NCBI GenBank assembly: GCA_043775075.1
Contig: JAYVSS010000008.1
Span: 1-32,191 of the forward strand
Origin: JANLQX01 sp043775075
GTDB taxonomy: Bacteria > Actinomycetota > Acidimicrobiia > Acidimicrobiales > JANYDT01
Reading direction: 5' to 3'
DNA length: 32,191 bases
In this document: in pieces, positions 15,176-23,221 of the stretch
Layout: the number at the start of each line of letters is the position of its first letter
How positions within the stretch are numbered: position 1 is the first letter of the stretch
Notes under the pieces: model-generated
The model's input: only the letters and a program-made list of their open reading frames with translations
The model's database searches: none
Told to the model about the DNA's origin: nothing
Program-made: the position numbers and the translations under genes

Positions 15176-16372
15176 GTGTCGTTTTCTCTTGACGTGGTCG
15201 TCGTTGGCGGGTGTGGGCACGTCGGCCTTCCCCTCGGTATCGGGTTTGCTGATCGAGGGCTGCGGACGGTGGTTTACGACATCAATGCCGCCTCGGTGGC
15301 CATGGTCAATCAGGCCGAGCTGCCGTTCGACGAACCCGGTGCCGCACCCGTCATCGCTCGTGTCATCGCGTCGGGCATGCTGAAGGCCTCTGATGATCCG
15401 TCGATCATCAGCGAAGCTGAGCATGTGGTGGTGGTGATCGGTACACCGGTCGATGAGCATCTCAATCCCGATGCACGCGCCGTACCCGACGCGGTTATGG
15501 CTATCGCCGATCGCCTTCGCCCAGGTCAATTGTTGGTGTTGCGTTCTACCGTGTTTCCGGGTGTGACCGCCCTCGTGGAATCCGAGTTGGCGAAACGCGA
15601 TGTGGCCGTAGACGTCTCGTTCTGCCCCGAGCGAATCGCCGAGGGCAAGGCGATGACCGAGCTTTTCTCGCTCCCTCAGATCGTAAGTGGACGTACTGAT
15701 TCGGTGGTGGCCCGGGCGGAGAAGTTGTTTTCTAACCTCACGTCGGTCACCGTGCGCCTCGCCCCGGAAGAAGCGGAGATGGCGAAGCTGTTCACCAATG
15801 TGTGGCGATACATAAAGTTCGCCGCATCAAACCAGTTGTACATGATGGCCAATGACGTCGGCCTGGACTTTGAGAGAATACGAAGCGCGCTTGCCTTCGA
15901 ATACCCGCGCGCCAACGATATTCCTCGCGCCGGTTTTGCCGCCGGACCGTGCCTGTTCAAAGACACAATGCAATTGGCGGCCTTTACCGACAACAAATTC
16001 GTGCTTGGCCACTCCGCCATGCTCGTCAATGAGGGCCTTCCGCTCTACGTCGTGACCAAGATGGGTGAACGTTTTCCGGATCTCTCGTCGAAGACCGTCG
16101 GCATTCTCGGCATGGCGTTCAAAGCTGAGTCCGACGACACGCGATCAAGCCTCTCCTACAAGCTGCGGCGCATCCTTCGTTTCCGGGCGGGCACGGTGAT
16201 CTGCGCCGATCCTTTCGTCACCACCGACCCTTGTCTGGTGTCCCAGGAGCAACTGCTGGCCGAGTCCGATGTGGTGGTTATCGGTGCCCCGCACGACCGG
16301 TACCGCGACCTCAAGTCCGACAAGCCAGTGGTCGACATTTGGGGCGTGACCGGCAATGGCGTGCGGGTTTAA
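15176..16372 (+). CDS. UDP-glucose/GDP-mannose-type nucleotide-sugar dehydrogenase
   Basis: 398 residues from GTG 15176. These enzymes oxidise the C6 hydroxyl of an NDP-hexose to a uronic acid with two NAD+. The Rossmann motif is VVVGGCGHVGLPL; family blocks IGTPVDEH, LRSTVFPGVT, CPERIAEGKAMTEL and the central-domain KLFTNVWRYIKFAASN follow. The catalytic Cys is C259 in GFAAGPCLFKD, which resembles the GPCL-KD form of UDP-N-acetylmannosamine dehydrogenases rather than the GGSCF-KD form of UDP-glucose dehydrogenase. The C-terminal domain has GILGMAFKAESDDTRSSL. It is the first gene of a same-strand glycan cassette, 18 bp before the glycosyltransferase. Confidence 0.94.
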   Translation: MSFSLDVVVVGGCGHVGLPLGIGFADRGLRTVVYDINAASVAMVNQAELPFDEPGAAPVIARVIASGMLKASDDPSIISEAEHVVVVIGTPVDEHLNPDARAVPDAVMAIADRLRPGQLLVLRSTVFPGVTALVESELAKRDVAVDVSFCPERIAEGKAMTELFSLPQIVSGRTDSVVARAEKLFSNLTSVTVRLAPEEAEMAKLFTNVWRYIKFAASNQLYMMANDVGLDFERIRSALAFEYPRANDIPRAGFAAGPCLFKDTMQLAAFTDNKFVLGHSAMLVNEGLPLYVVTKMGERFPDLSSKTVGILGMAFKAESDDTRSSLSYKLRRILRFRAGTVICADPFVTTDPCLVSQEQLLAESDVVVIGAPHDRYRDLKSDKPVVDIWGVTGNGVRV

Positions 16373-16390
16373 CTCCCTCCCGAAATCCTC

Positions 16391-17203
16391 ATGACCCGTA
16401 CTCCCCGCCGACTTAGCGACCCACCCGACCTCGATTCCGCCCCCCGGGTCTCGATCGTGGTCACCGTGTACAACGAGGGCGCCATGGTCACTGAGTGTCT
16501 CGACCGCATTGTCGAGGCCGTGCGCCTACCGTGCGAAGTTCTCGTGGTCTACGACACCCCGGAGGACACTTCGCGTCCGTTCGCCGAAGCGTTTGCCGCA
16601 CGTGATCCCCGGATCAAGCCGACGTTGAACACCTATGGTCGGGGACCGGCGTTTGCCATTCGCTATGGCATTGACCATGCCGTTGCGCCCGTGGCCGTAG
16701 TCACCATGGCCGATGGCTGTGATGACCCGGCGCAGATCGATCCCCTGACCAAACTGGTTGAACGCGGTGTCGTCGTTGCCGCCGCCTCACGCTACATGCG
16801 CGGTGGCCAGCAGGTGGGAGGCGAATGGTTTAAGACCACGCTGTCCCGCCTGGCTGGGCAATCGTTGCATGTGCTCGCTCGCGTGGGTACTCACGACGCC
16901 ACGAATTCGTTTAAGGCCTACGACGTTGAGTTCGTGCGTCATGTTGGTATCGAGTCCGACGCCGGTTTCGAGGTTGGCCTGGAACTCGTCTCGAAGGCGC
17001 GCAGGTATCGTCAACCGGTGGCTGAACTTCCCACAATTTGGCTTGACCGGGCCTTCGGCCTGTCAAACTTCAAGCTCGCCAAATGGCTCCCTAAATACCT
17101 TCGCTGGTACTGGTACGCCTATGGCCGTCGTCTTCCCTATCCGCCCGTCAACCCGTCGACATCCGGCGTTGTGGCGGCTGTATCTACCACTAAAGGTTCG
17201 TAA
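16391..17203 (+). CDS. Family 2 glycosyltransferase, dolichol-phosphate-mannose-synthase-like
   Basis: 270 residues. The GT-A fold begins VSIVVTVYNEGAMVTECLDRIV, with the donor loop VVYDTPEDTS and the acceptor-side NSFKAYDVEFV. The usual DxD metal site after strand 4 reads VTMADGCDDPAQIDPL, an extended form. The end (LSNFKLAKWLPKYLRWYWYAYG) resembles the C-terminus of polyprenyl-phosphate glycosyltransferases, and no transmembrane helix is present. The likely role is moving a sugar from a nucleotide donor to a polyprenyl phosphate or lipid at the cytoplasmic face. It lies between the nucleotide-sugar dehydrogenase and the epimerase (3 bp from the latter), so it probably uses their product. 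Confidence 0.92.
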   Translation: MTRTPRRLSDPPDLDSAPRVSIVVTVYNEGAMVTECLDRIVEAVRLPCEVLVVYDTPEDTSRPFAEAFAARDPRIKPTLNTYGRGPAFAIRYGIDHAVAPVAVVTMADGCDDPAQIDPLTKLVERGVVVAAASRYMRGGQQVGGEWFKTTLSRLAGQSLHVLARVGTHDATNSFKAYDVEFVRHVGIESDAGFEVGLELVSKARRYRQPVAELPTIWLDRAFGLSNFKLAKWLPKYLRWYWYAYGRRLPYPPVNPSTSGVVAAVSTTKGS

Positions 17204-17206
17204 CTC

Positions 17207-18238
17207 ATGGCTCGTGTTCTGCTCTCCGGTTCCGCTGGTTTCATTGGCGGCTACATCGTCGAAGAACTTCTAAATCGTGGCCATGAGGTCGTGGGTATCG
17301 ACAACTATTCGAAATATGGCAGGGTCGCCAAGAGCTATGACGATGATCCGCGCTACACCTTTGTGGAAGGCGATTGCACCGACGTTGCGCTGATGACCAC
17401 GCTGTGCTCAGACGTCGATCACTTCATCGCCGGAGCTGCGCTCATTGGTGGCATCACGTACTTTCATGCGTACGCATACGATCTCCTCGCCACCAACGAG
17501 AGAATCATGGCCGCGTCATGCGACGCAGCGTTGAAGGCCTACGCCCGCGGTACCGGACGTCTGAAGAAGGTCACGTACCTGTCTTCGTCGATGGTGTTTG
17601 AGTCCACGCCACACTGGCCCTCGGCCGAAGGCGACGAGCGCCAAATTCCACCGCCACTGTCGTCCTACGGTTTTCAGAAGTTGGCAGTTGAGTACTTCGC
17701 CAAGGCGGCGTTTGATCAATACGGGCTGCCGTACACGATTGTACGTCCGTTCAACTGCGTGGGCATCGGCGAGTCCCGGGCGTTGGGTGAGCATCAGGTG
17801 CTTTCCGGCAACGTCGAACTGGCCATGAGCCATGTCGTGCCGGACATCGTGCAGAAGATCGTGAAGGGTCAAGATCCGCTCCACATTCTGGGCGAAGGTC
17901 ACCAGGTGCGCCACTACACCTACGGTGCCGACCTGGCGGCAGGCATCGTGACCTGTATGGAGCACGACGCCGCCCTCAACCAAGATTTCAACATCTCCAC
18001 GGCCGAATCGACCACGGTGCTCGCTCTCGCCGAGATGATCTGGGACAAGGTCCACCAGGGAGCAAAGCCGTTTGCCTACGTGTCCGACATAGCCTACGAG
18101 TACGACGTGCAGAAACGCGTCCCTGACGTTTCCAAAGCGAAGAGCCTTCTCGGATACGAAGCCACCACCGGCCTTTCGGACATGCTTGATATCGTGATCC
18201 CTTGGATCGCCAACGCCGTCAAAGACGGGACTATCTGA
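17207..18238 (+). CDS. NAD-dependent sugar epimerase/dehydratase (extended SDR)
   Basis: 343 residues from ATG 17207. The NAD-binding motif GSAGFIGGYIVEEL is at residues 7-20, and D32 in GIDNYS would bind the adenosine ribose. The catalytic residues are Ser127/128 in YLSSSMVF and Y154/K158 in SSYGFQK. RPFNCVGIGES and the HYTYGADLAAGI block match UDP-sugar epimerases and decarboxylases. It therefore probably remodels the nucleotide sugar made by the dehydrogenase upstream (4-epimerisation or decarboxylation); which one cannot be decided by eye. An AAAGG about 9 nt before the start supports the chosen ATG. The following membrane gene begins 2 bp after its stop. Confidence 0.93.
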   Translation: MARVLLSGSAGFIGGYIVEELLNRGHEVVGIDNYSKYGRVAKSYDDDPRYTFVEGDCTDVALMTTLCSDVDHFIAGAALIGGITYFHAYAYDLLATNERIMAASCDAALKAYARGTGRLKKVTYLSSSMVFESTPHWPSAEGDERQIPPPLSSYGFQKLAVEYFAKAAFDQYGLPYTIVRPFNCVGIGESRALGEHQVLSGNVELAMSHVVPDIVQKIVKGQDPLHILGEGHQVRHYTYGADLAAGIVTCMEHDAALNQDFNISTAESTTVLALAEMIWDKVHQGAKPFAYVSDIAYEYDVQKRVPDVSKAKSLLGYEATTGLSDMLDIVIPWIANAVKDGTI

Positions 18239-18240
18239 GG

Positions 18241-19998
18241 GTGAGTGCGTCGGCATCCATTGGTGCCGTTCGACGTAACGGTTTGCCGGGGCTTGTTCGC
18301 CGGTGGCCAGAAGTACCCATCACCATTGTTGGAATTGGATGGATGTTTTGGCTTGCGGTTTCTAGCGGGCAGTGGTTTTTTGCTGATGAATGGGACTTCA
18401 TCGCCAAACGGTCACGCCCACCGTTTTCGTCACCGGGACGCATCGCCGACATGCTGCTCTCTCCACATAATGAGCACTGGTCAACGCTTCCGATCATCGT
18501 ATATAGGGCGGTGTTTGGGGTCGTTGGTCTGCGCGCATATTGGCCGTACCTCGTCGTTCTGTATGTGTTTCATCTCGCCGTTGTTGGGCTCATCGTCCGC
18601 CTCCTCCGACGCCATGGCGTGCCGATGGTGGCGCGCTGCTTCGCCGTGGCGATCTTCGTGGTCTACGGAGCCGGAGCGGAAAACCTGCTGTGGGCATTCC
18701 AGTTTGCGTGGATGGGTGCATGCATCGCTGGTTTGTTGCTGGTCGAGATCGTCGACGTCAATCCTGACCGTTTTTCGAGGAGCCGCCTCATTGCGACGTG
18801 GGCGGTCGGAATAGCTGGGTTGATGTGTGCTGGCGTCGGTGTTTCGATGGTCGCTGCAGGTGCCTTCACCGCGTGGCTTCGCCTTGGCTGGCGGAGGGCC
18901 GCGCTGGTAGCCAGCGTGCCGGCACTGGTCCAGGTGGCGTGGTCAGTGGCATACGGGCAGAACTCGTCGCCGACCGACACCCGAGCGACCACCATCCCCC
19001 ATCGAGCGGTTGGCTATGCCTGGCGAGCGGTTTCCACCACCATTGATCGCACGCTGGGGCTCCCCGGGGTTGGTGTGCTCGGGGTGGTCGCCCTGCTCTT
19101 CGGAGTGGTCCGCCTCTTCCCCGACCTACGGGCCCATCACGCCTCGATCGTGGGTTTGGCGGGCGCCTCCATTCCGTTCCTCGGCCTCGTCGCCATCGGC
19201 CGGGTGGATGTCGATAATCCGAATGCGTCCCGGTACTCTTATGTGCTTTTTGTCCTGCTCGCACCGTTGGCATTTCTGCTGATTGCCAAGGCTGTGGCGG
19301 CCCAGCTTGAACGGGATCTTGGGCGTGGTGCCCGAGTCCTCCCGTGGTCGAAACTGGCGTCGGGAGTGGGCGTGTTGTGCGTCATTACGTCGGTGGGTAC
19401 GTTGGCGGACGCGGCCGACAAAGAGGGCGCGACGGAAACGCAAACGCGCAAAACGATCGTCGCCGCTTTCGCCGTTGCCCGGTCGAACTTTGCCGCCGCC
19501 AACGCTATGCCAGATCCGCAAAGTTCCGACCTGACGATCGCCGGTATCCGCCAATTGCTGGGCCAAGGAAACGTGCCGCCAGGGCGCGTCGACCCGCAGT
19601 CCCTCACGGCGGTGCTCGCCCAGAGTTCTGTTGACGTGACGCCTGAACCGCGGGTACCCCTGGACGGTCGCAGCGTCACGATTGCGTCGCTCGGACGGGT
19701 GACGGCTCAGGCGGTGGAGAGCGGCTGCGTGGGCTTCTTCCCCCAAGGGCCCAATCCCCAGGTCTCCCTCCTTCCGCGGCGTCCGGCGTCGATCAAGGTC
19801 GTGCCGCTGGTGGACGGAACGCTGGGCGTGGTCGTCCGTCGGGACGGTCGGTCCGCGGAGTCGCGCCCGATACAGGTGGTCGCCAACAATCCGGTCTTCG
19901 TGAACCTGGCTGATCCCCGCAACGAATACGTGCTCAGCTTTCCTGCGGACGGCGAGACCAAAGCGTGCGGTATCGGCCAGGCCATTCCCGAAGGCTGA
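18241..19998 (+). CDS. Large polytopic membrane protein, GT-C glycosyltransferase-like
   Basis: 585 residues from GTG 18241, two bases after the epimerase stop; an ATG at 18202 inside the epimerase gene is less likely. About 10 hydrophobic helices fill residues 25-385. The first extracytoplasmic loop has FFADEWDFIAK and, 30 residues later, SPHNEHWST. An acidic DEWD-type motif in loop 1 is typical of GT-C glycosyltransferases that use lipid-linked sugars. The last 200 residues form a soluble extracytoplasmic domain, mostly beta, with two Cys (GCVGFF and KACGIG) that could form a disulfide. I do not recognise the exact family. Position in the cassette suggests it transfers the lipid-linked sugar outside the membrane. 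Confidence 0.8.
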   Translation: MSASASIGAVRRNGLPGLVRRWPEVPITIVGIGWMFWLAVSSGQWFFADEWDFIAKRSRPPFSSPGRIADMLLSPHNEHWSTLPIIVYRAVFGVVGLRAYWPYLVVLYVFHLAVVGLIVRLLRRHGVPMVARCFAVAIFVVYGAGAENLLWAFQFAWMGACIAGLLLVEIVDVNPDRFSRSRLIATWAVGIAGLMCAGVGVSMVAAGAFTAWLRLGWRRAALVASVPALVQVAWSVAYGQNSSPTDTRATTIPHRAVGYAWRAVSTTIDRTLGLPGVGVLGVVALLFGVVRLFPDLRAHHASIVGLAGASIPFLGLVAIGRVDVDNPNASRYSYVLFVLLAPLAFLLIAKAVAAQLERDLGRGARVLPWSKLASGVGVLCVITSVGTLADAADKEGATETQTRKTIVAAFAVARSNFAAANAMPDPQSSDLTIAGIRQLLGQGNVPPGRVDPQSLTAVLAQSSVDVTPEPRVPLDGRSVTIASLGRVTAQAVESGCVGFFPQGPNPQVSLLPRRPASIKVVPLVDGTLGVVVRRDGRSAESRPIQVVANNPVFVNLADPRNEYVLSFPADGETKACGIGQAIPEG

Positions 19999-20007
19999 GT
20001 CTTCCGA

Positions 20008-20079
20008 GACCAACGTGCGACTCCAAGACCAACGTGCGACTTCGTTTTCCGGACAGAGAGTCGTCGATTGGTCTTGGAG
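20008..20079. repeat. Direct plus inverted repeat after the glycan cassette membrane gene
   Basis: GACCAACGTGCGACT is repeated at 20008-20022 and 20027-20041. CTCCAAGACCAA (20021-20032) is the exact reverse complement of TTGGTCTTGGAG (20068-20079), and inside it GCGACT faces AGTCGT. A hairpin of 12 bp plus about 6 more could form. No T-tract follows, so a simple terminator is not clear. Confidence 0.8.
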
Positions 20080-20136
20080 AATGCGGCGACGTCCGGGCCT
20101 CAACTCATCTTCGGAAACTGCCGATAGGTAGGGGCA

Positions 20137-21279
20137 ATGCCGAGGAAGCGAAAGCCGTTGTCGTTTAACGACGCCGTACGTCTTGGCGCTCGGGTGCCGA
20201 TCCTCTTCGCCCTCCTGGCCCTTGCCCTTTTGGCATTGGTGACCACATCATTTTGGCCCTACGTTGACGCGGCTCTCAGGGACGCCCCGGTGGCCACGGC
20301 CAAGGATCTCTCCGGCGGTCACGTGGGTCCGGTGCGTGTACGGGTGGACGTTGTTGTTCCGAAGACTCCGCTCACCAAGACCAACGCCGTCATCGTCGTT
20401 TCGTCGGATCAGCAGGTCGTCGGGATCGCCGGGACGAAACGTTCGCTACCCACCGAAATGCGAGCGGGTGCGGCGATTTGGGGAATGCTTCGCCCGATCA
20501 ACGAGGCGGAAAAGGAGACGCTGCGCATGGAGAGTTCGGTCGGCGGGCCGAGCGCCGACGCCGGAATGCCGCGCCAAGTTCTGAACACCGCCGTGGCGAC
20601 TCGGGCCGAACTCCTCGGAGTTCTTGGTCTGGCGACGTTCGGCGCTGTGGTGGCCTGCTTTGTCATCATTCGCTCCATCGGCATCGTTCAGGATCCGCTT
20701 CGCAGCGCTTCTGGGCGCGCCCTCGCGCTCTTCGGTGACGCCGCTGCCGTGCGCCAGTCTTTCGACGCCGCCATGGCCGATGAGCATCCCGTGGTCGGGA
20801 GTCTTCATGGCCCAAAGGGCTTCATCGCCTTTCGACGCCGTTCGGGCTTCTTAGTGTTCCCGCGCCCCGACGTGATGTGGGTGCGCCAAAGGCCGGGAGT
20901 TGAGCCCGCGTTCCTTTCCGTGATCTCACTGCCGGTTCTGGCGTTTCGGACGCTCGCTGCGCGGTCGCTCTACATCTACGAACGATCCGGCTTCCGTCTC
21001 CGGGTGCCCGTGAGCTCGCGCTACGAGCGAGCGGCCATAACCCGCGAACTCGAAACACTCTGCCCGCATGCGATCTTTGTTGACGACGAGGCCACCAAGA
21101 AGTTTTGGCGGGTCCATCGAAACCATTTCGTTGAGGCCGTCGATCAGCGCCGGATCGCGTTGGAGGTGTACCTGGCCGGGGCCATCAGCGGCGGCTCCGC
21201 CGATCGCCTGGCGCGCTCGGCCTCGCCTGCCACGCCGCCGCCCGCCGCGCCCATGCCGGTGACCCCACCGGCAAGATGA
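20137..21279 (+). CDS. Unrecognised membrane protein with two transmembrane helices
   Basis: 380 residues from ATG 20137, with TAGGTAGGGG just upstream. A cytoplasmic basic N-terminus is followed by a helix at about 23-45 (ILFALLALALLALVTTSFW). An extracytoplasmic domain of about 130 residues comes next, then a second helix at about 160-180 (LGVLGLATFGAVVACFVII). The second soluble region (190-350) has paired blocks such as FIAFRRRSGFLVFPRPDVMWV that look like PH-like beta strands. The C-terminus is Pro/Ala-rich. No catalytic motif is visible. It shares the strand with the glycan cassette but is 138 bp away behind an inverted repeat, so membership is uncertain. It converges with selB. Confidence 0.8.
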   Translation: MPRKRKPLSFNDAVRLGARVPILFALLALALLALVTTSFWPYVDAALRDAPVATAKDLSGGHVGPVRVRVDVVVPKTPLTKTNAVIVVSSDQQVVGIAGTKRSLPTEMRAGAAIWGMLRPINEAEKETLRMESSVGGPSADAGMPRQVLNTAVATRAELLGVLGLATFGAVVACFVIIRSIGIVQDPLRSASGRALALFGDAAAVRQSFDAAMADEHPVVGSLHGPKGFIAFRRRSGFLVFPRPDVMWVRQRPGVEPAFLSVISLPVLAFRTLAARSLYIYERSGFRLRVPVSSRYERAAITRELETLCPHAIFVDDEATKKFWRVHRNHFVEAVDQRRIALEVYLAGAISGGSADRLARSASPATPPPAAPMPVTPPAR

Positions 21280-21457
21280 GGCGGCGTCCGCTTCGCATCC
21301 TCTTCGGCGGTCGGGCGACTGGTCTGCCGCGGATCGTGTCCGGGGGGCTCCTTTGCTCAGTCTTTGCCGTTGTCGCGTTGCCCCTCGCCGTCGGGCAACG
21401 ATCCGTTACCAGCGGTCCCCATTGGGATCCCGAACTGGCGCCACGGGCTCTCGGTCG

Positions 21458-23221
21458 TTACTCCGGCGGACGGGGGAGGCGTGGTCCGGCGACGCGAAGA
21501 TCCCCGCGGCGCCGCAGCACACCACTCGAATCGAGAATTGCGAGGATCGGTAACGCGAATTTACGGGTCGTCGCCAGGGCGTCGCGAATCTCCGACACGG
21601 TGATCCCCTCGGGCTGGCGGACGAGCAACCCGGCGACGAGTTCGGCCGCTCGGTCGATCGCCGCGGGAGCGAACCACAACCCGTCCTGCTCGACCACGAG
21701 TTTACGGCGAACCAATTCGCGGAGCTCGGCTCGATCGACACCGGTGGCGTCTGGCGGAGAGAACCCACCCTTAATGAGCGCGCCTATGAACCAGTGATTG
21801 GCCAGGGGATCGATCTGCTCGCGTCGCACGATGCGTCCACCGTCGATCCGCACCTCTTCGGTGAGGGAGTGTTGCACGACGCTTCGGTCGCGTTCGCTCA
21901 GCACTGCGGCGTCGAGCCCGAGGCTACCGGCCGCATCAACAGCGTGGAGCACGCGGGTGCGGGCGGCGACGAGGGCGTCGGGGTCGAAGGCCCACCCATC
22001 GAGAACTTCGCCGGTCCACGTTTGGCGGCTGCGCCGGTGCAGATCCGTGACGAGGATGGTGCGTCGTTCGCGCACGATGTGAGCGATGTCGTCGGTCGGT
22101 CGGGCTTTGCTGGCGGGGCGAATCGGGTCAACGTCGAGAACCGCGCCGCCGCCCACGGTCTCCTCGCGTCCATGTTCGCGCAGCACGAAGCGGTCCCCCG
22201 GCAGGAGCGGAAGGGCGTGGGGAAGGTGGAGGCGAACGGGCCCCGTTGCGCCGGGCTCAAAGGCCAACTCACCGAGTATCCGAACCTTGGTGCGATGTTC
22301 ACCCGAGCCGATATGGATGGCGTACGCACCTCGCCGCGACACGGGATGGTCGAGGGAGGCGAGCACCGTGAGCTGGGCGTCGAAACGCCGCGTGGGAAAC
22401 CACGCGTTGGTGCCGACCAGGGCATCGCCACGGGCGACACCGTGGTGATCGAGACCCGCGAGGTTCACGGCCAGTCGGGTGCCCGGACCGACTGAAGTGC
22501 GAGTGGCGTTGTGGGCCTGCAACGATCGTATGCGCGCTGTTTGTATACCCAGGGGGCCATGGACCTCGACGGCATCGTCGACAGAAAAAGAACCACCGGT
22601 CAGCGTTCCGGTAACCACGGTGCCCGAGCCCTTGGCCGCGAAAACCCGGTCCACCCACAGCCGCGGTCGGGCGATGTTGTCTGGTGGATCGAGCGTGGCG
22701 AGAAGCGAATCGAGGGCATCGCGCAGGTGGTCCACGCCCCGACCCGTCGGCGCGTCTACGGCGATGATTGGTGCACCGTCGAGAAACGAGCCGGCGACCC
22801 GGTCCTCGATGTCCATGCGGGCGAGTTCGGCCCATTCGTCATCCACGAGACCGACCTTCGTCATGGCGACGATGCCTTGACGAATACCGAGCAGCTCAAT
22901 GATGCGTAGGTGCTCCTCTGACTGCTCTTTCCACCCCTCGGTCGCCGCCACGACAAACAGGCAGGCATCCACGGCGCCGATGCCGGCCAGCATGTTGCGT
23001 AGAAAGCGGATGTGGCCGGGGACATCAACAAAGCTGATGCCAATACCTGAAGGCAGCACGGTATGGGCGAACCCAAGATCGATAGTAAGTCCGCGTGCTT
23101 TCTCCTCCGCCCAGCGATCTGGATCGATTCCCGTAAGTGTGCGTACGAGTGTGGACTTGCCGTGGTCGACGTGACCGGCGGTGGCGATGACTCGACTCTC
23201 GCTGACGATCTCCTCCGTCAT
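21458..23221 (-). CDS. selB: Selenocysteine-specific elongation factor SelB
   Basis: 587 residues from ATG 23221, whose A is also the last base of the selA TGA stop, so translation is coupled. SelB delivers Sec-tRNA to UGA codons marked by a SECIS hairpin. The GTPase domain has G1 AGHVDHGKST (15-24), G2 GLTIDLGFA and G3 DVPGH (66-70), then EF-Tu-like domains 2 and 3. C-terminal winged helices that read SECIS close the protein; the last contains ISEIRDA-type VSEIRDALATTRKFALPILAILD, the standard SelB end. The G4 motif, normally TKxD, reads TKVG (121-124), so the guanine-binding Asp is Gly; the GGT codon is clear. Full length otherwise. Confidence 0.96.
   Translation of the reverse strand: MTEEIVSESRVIATAGHVDHGKSTLVRTLTGIDPDRWAEEKARGLTIDLGFAHTVLPSGIGISFVDVPGHIRFLRNMLAGIGAVDACLFVVAATEGWKEQSEEHLRIIELLGIRQGIVAMTKVGLVDDEWAELARMDIEDRVAGSFLDGAPIIAVDAPTGRGVDHLRDALDSLLATLDPPDNIARPRLWVDRVFAAKGSGTVVTGTLTGGSFSVDDAVEVHGPLGIQTARIRSLQAHNATRTSVGPGTRLAVNLAGLDHHGVARGDALVGTNAWFPTRRFDAQLTVLASLDHPVSRRGAYAIHIGSGEHRTKVRILGELAFEPGATGPVRLHLPHALPLLPGDRFVLREHGREETVGGGAVLDVDPIRPASKARPTDDIAHIVRERRTILVTDLHRRSRQTWTGEVLDGWAFDPDALVAARTRVLHAVDAAGSLGLDAAVLSERDRSVVQHSLTEEVRIDGGRIVRREQIDPLANHWFIGALIKGGFSPPDATGVDRAELRELVRRKLVVEQDGLWFAPAAIDRAAELVAGLLVRQPEGITVSEIRDALATTRKFALPILAILDSSGVLRRRGDLRVAGPRLPRPPE

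Noticed and set aside
21276..21797. Plus-strand frame of 173 codons starting ATGA at the stop of the unknown membrane gene, with a hydrophobic segment near its start
   Set aside because: Two thirds of it is antisense to the well-conserved end of selB and reads as Arg/Ser-rich shadow sequence. The first 60 codons could be a small membrane peptide, but nothing supports it beyond the overlap.
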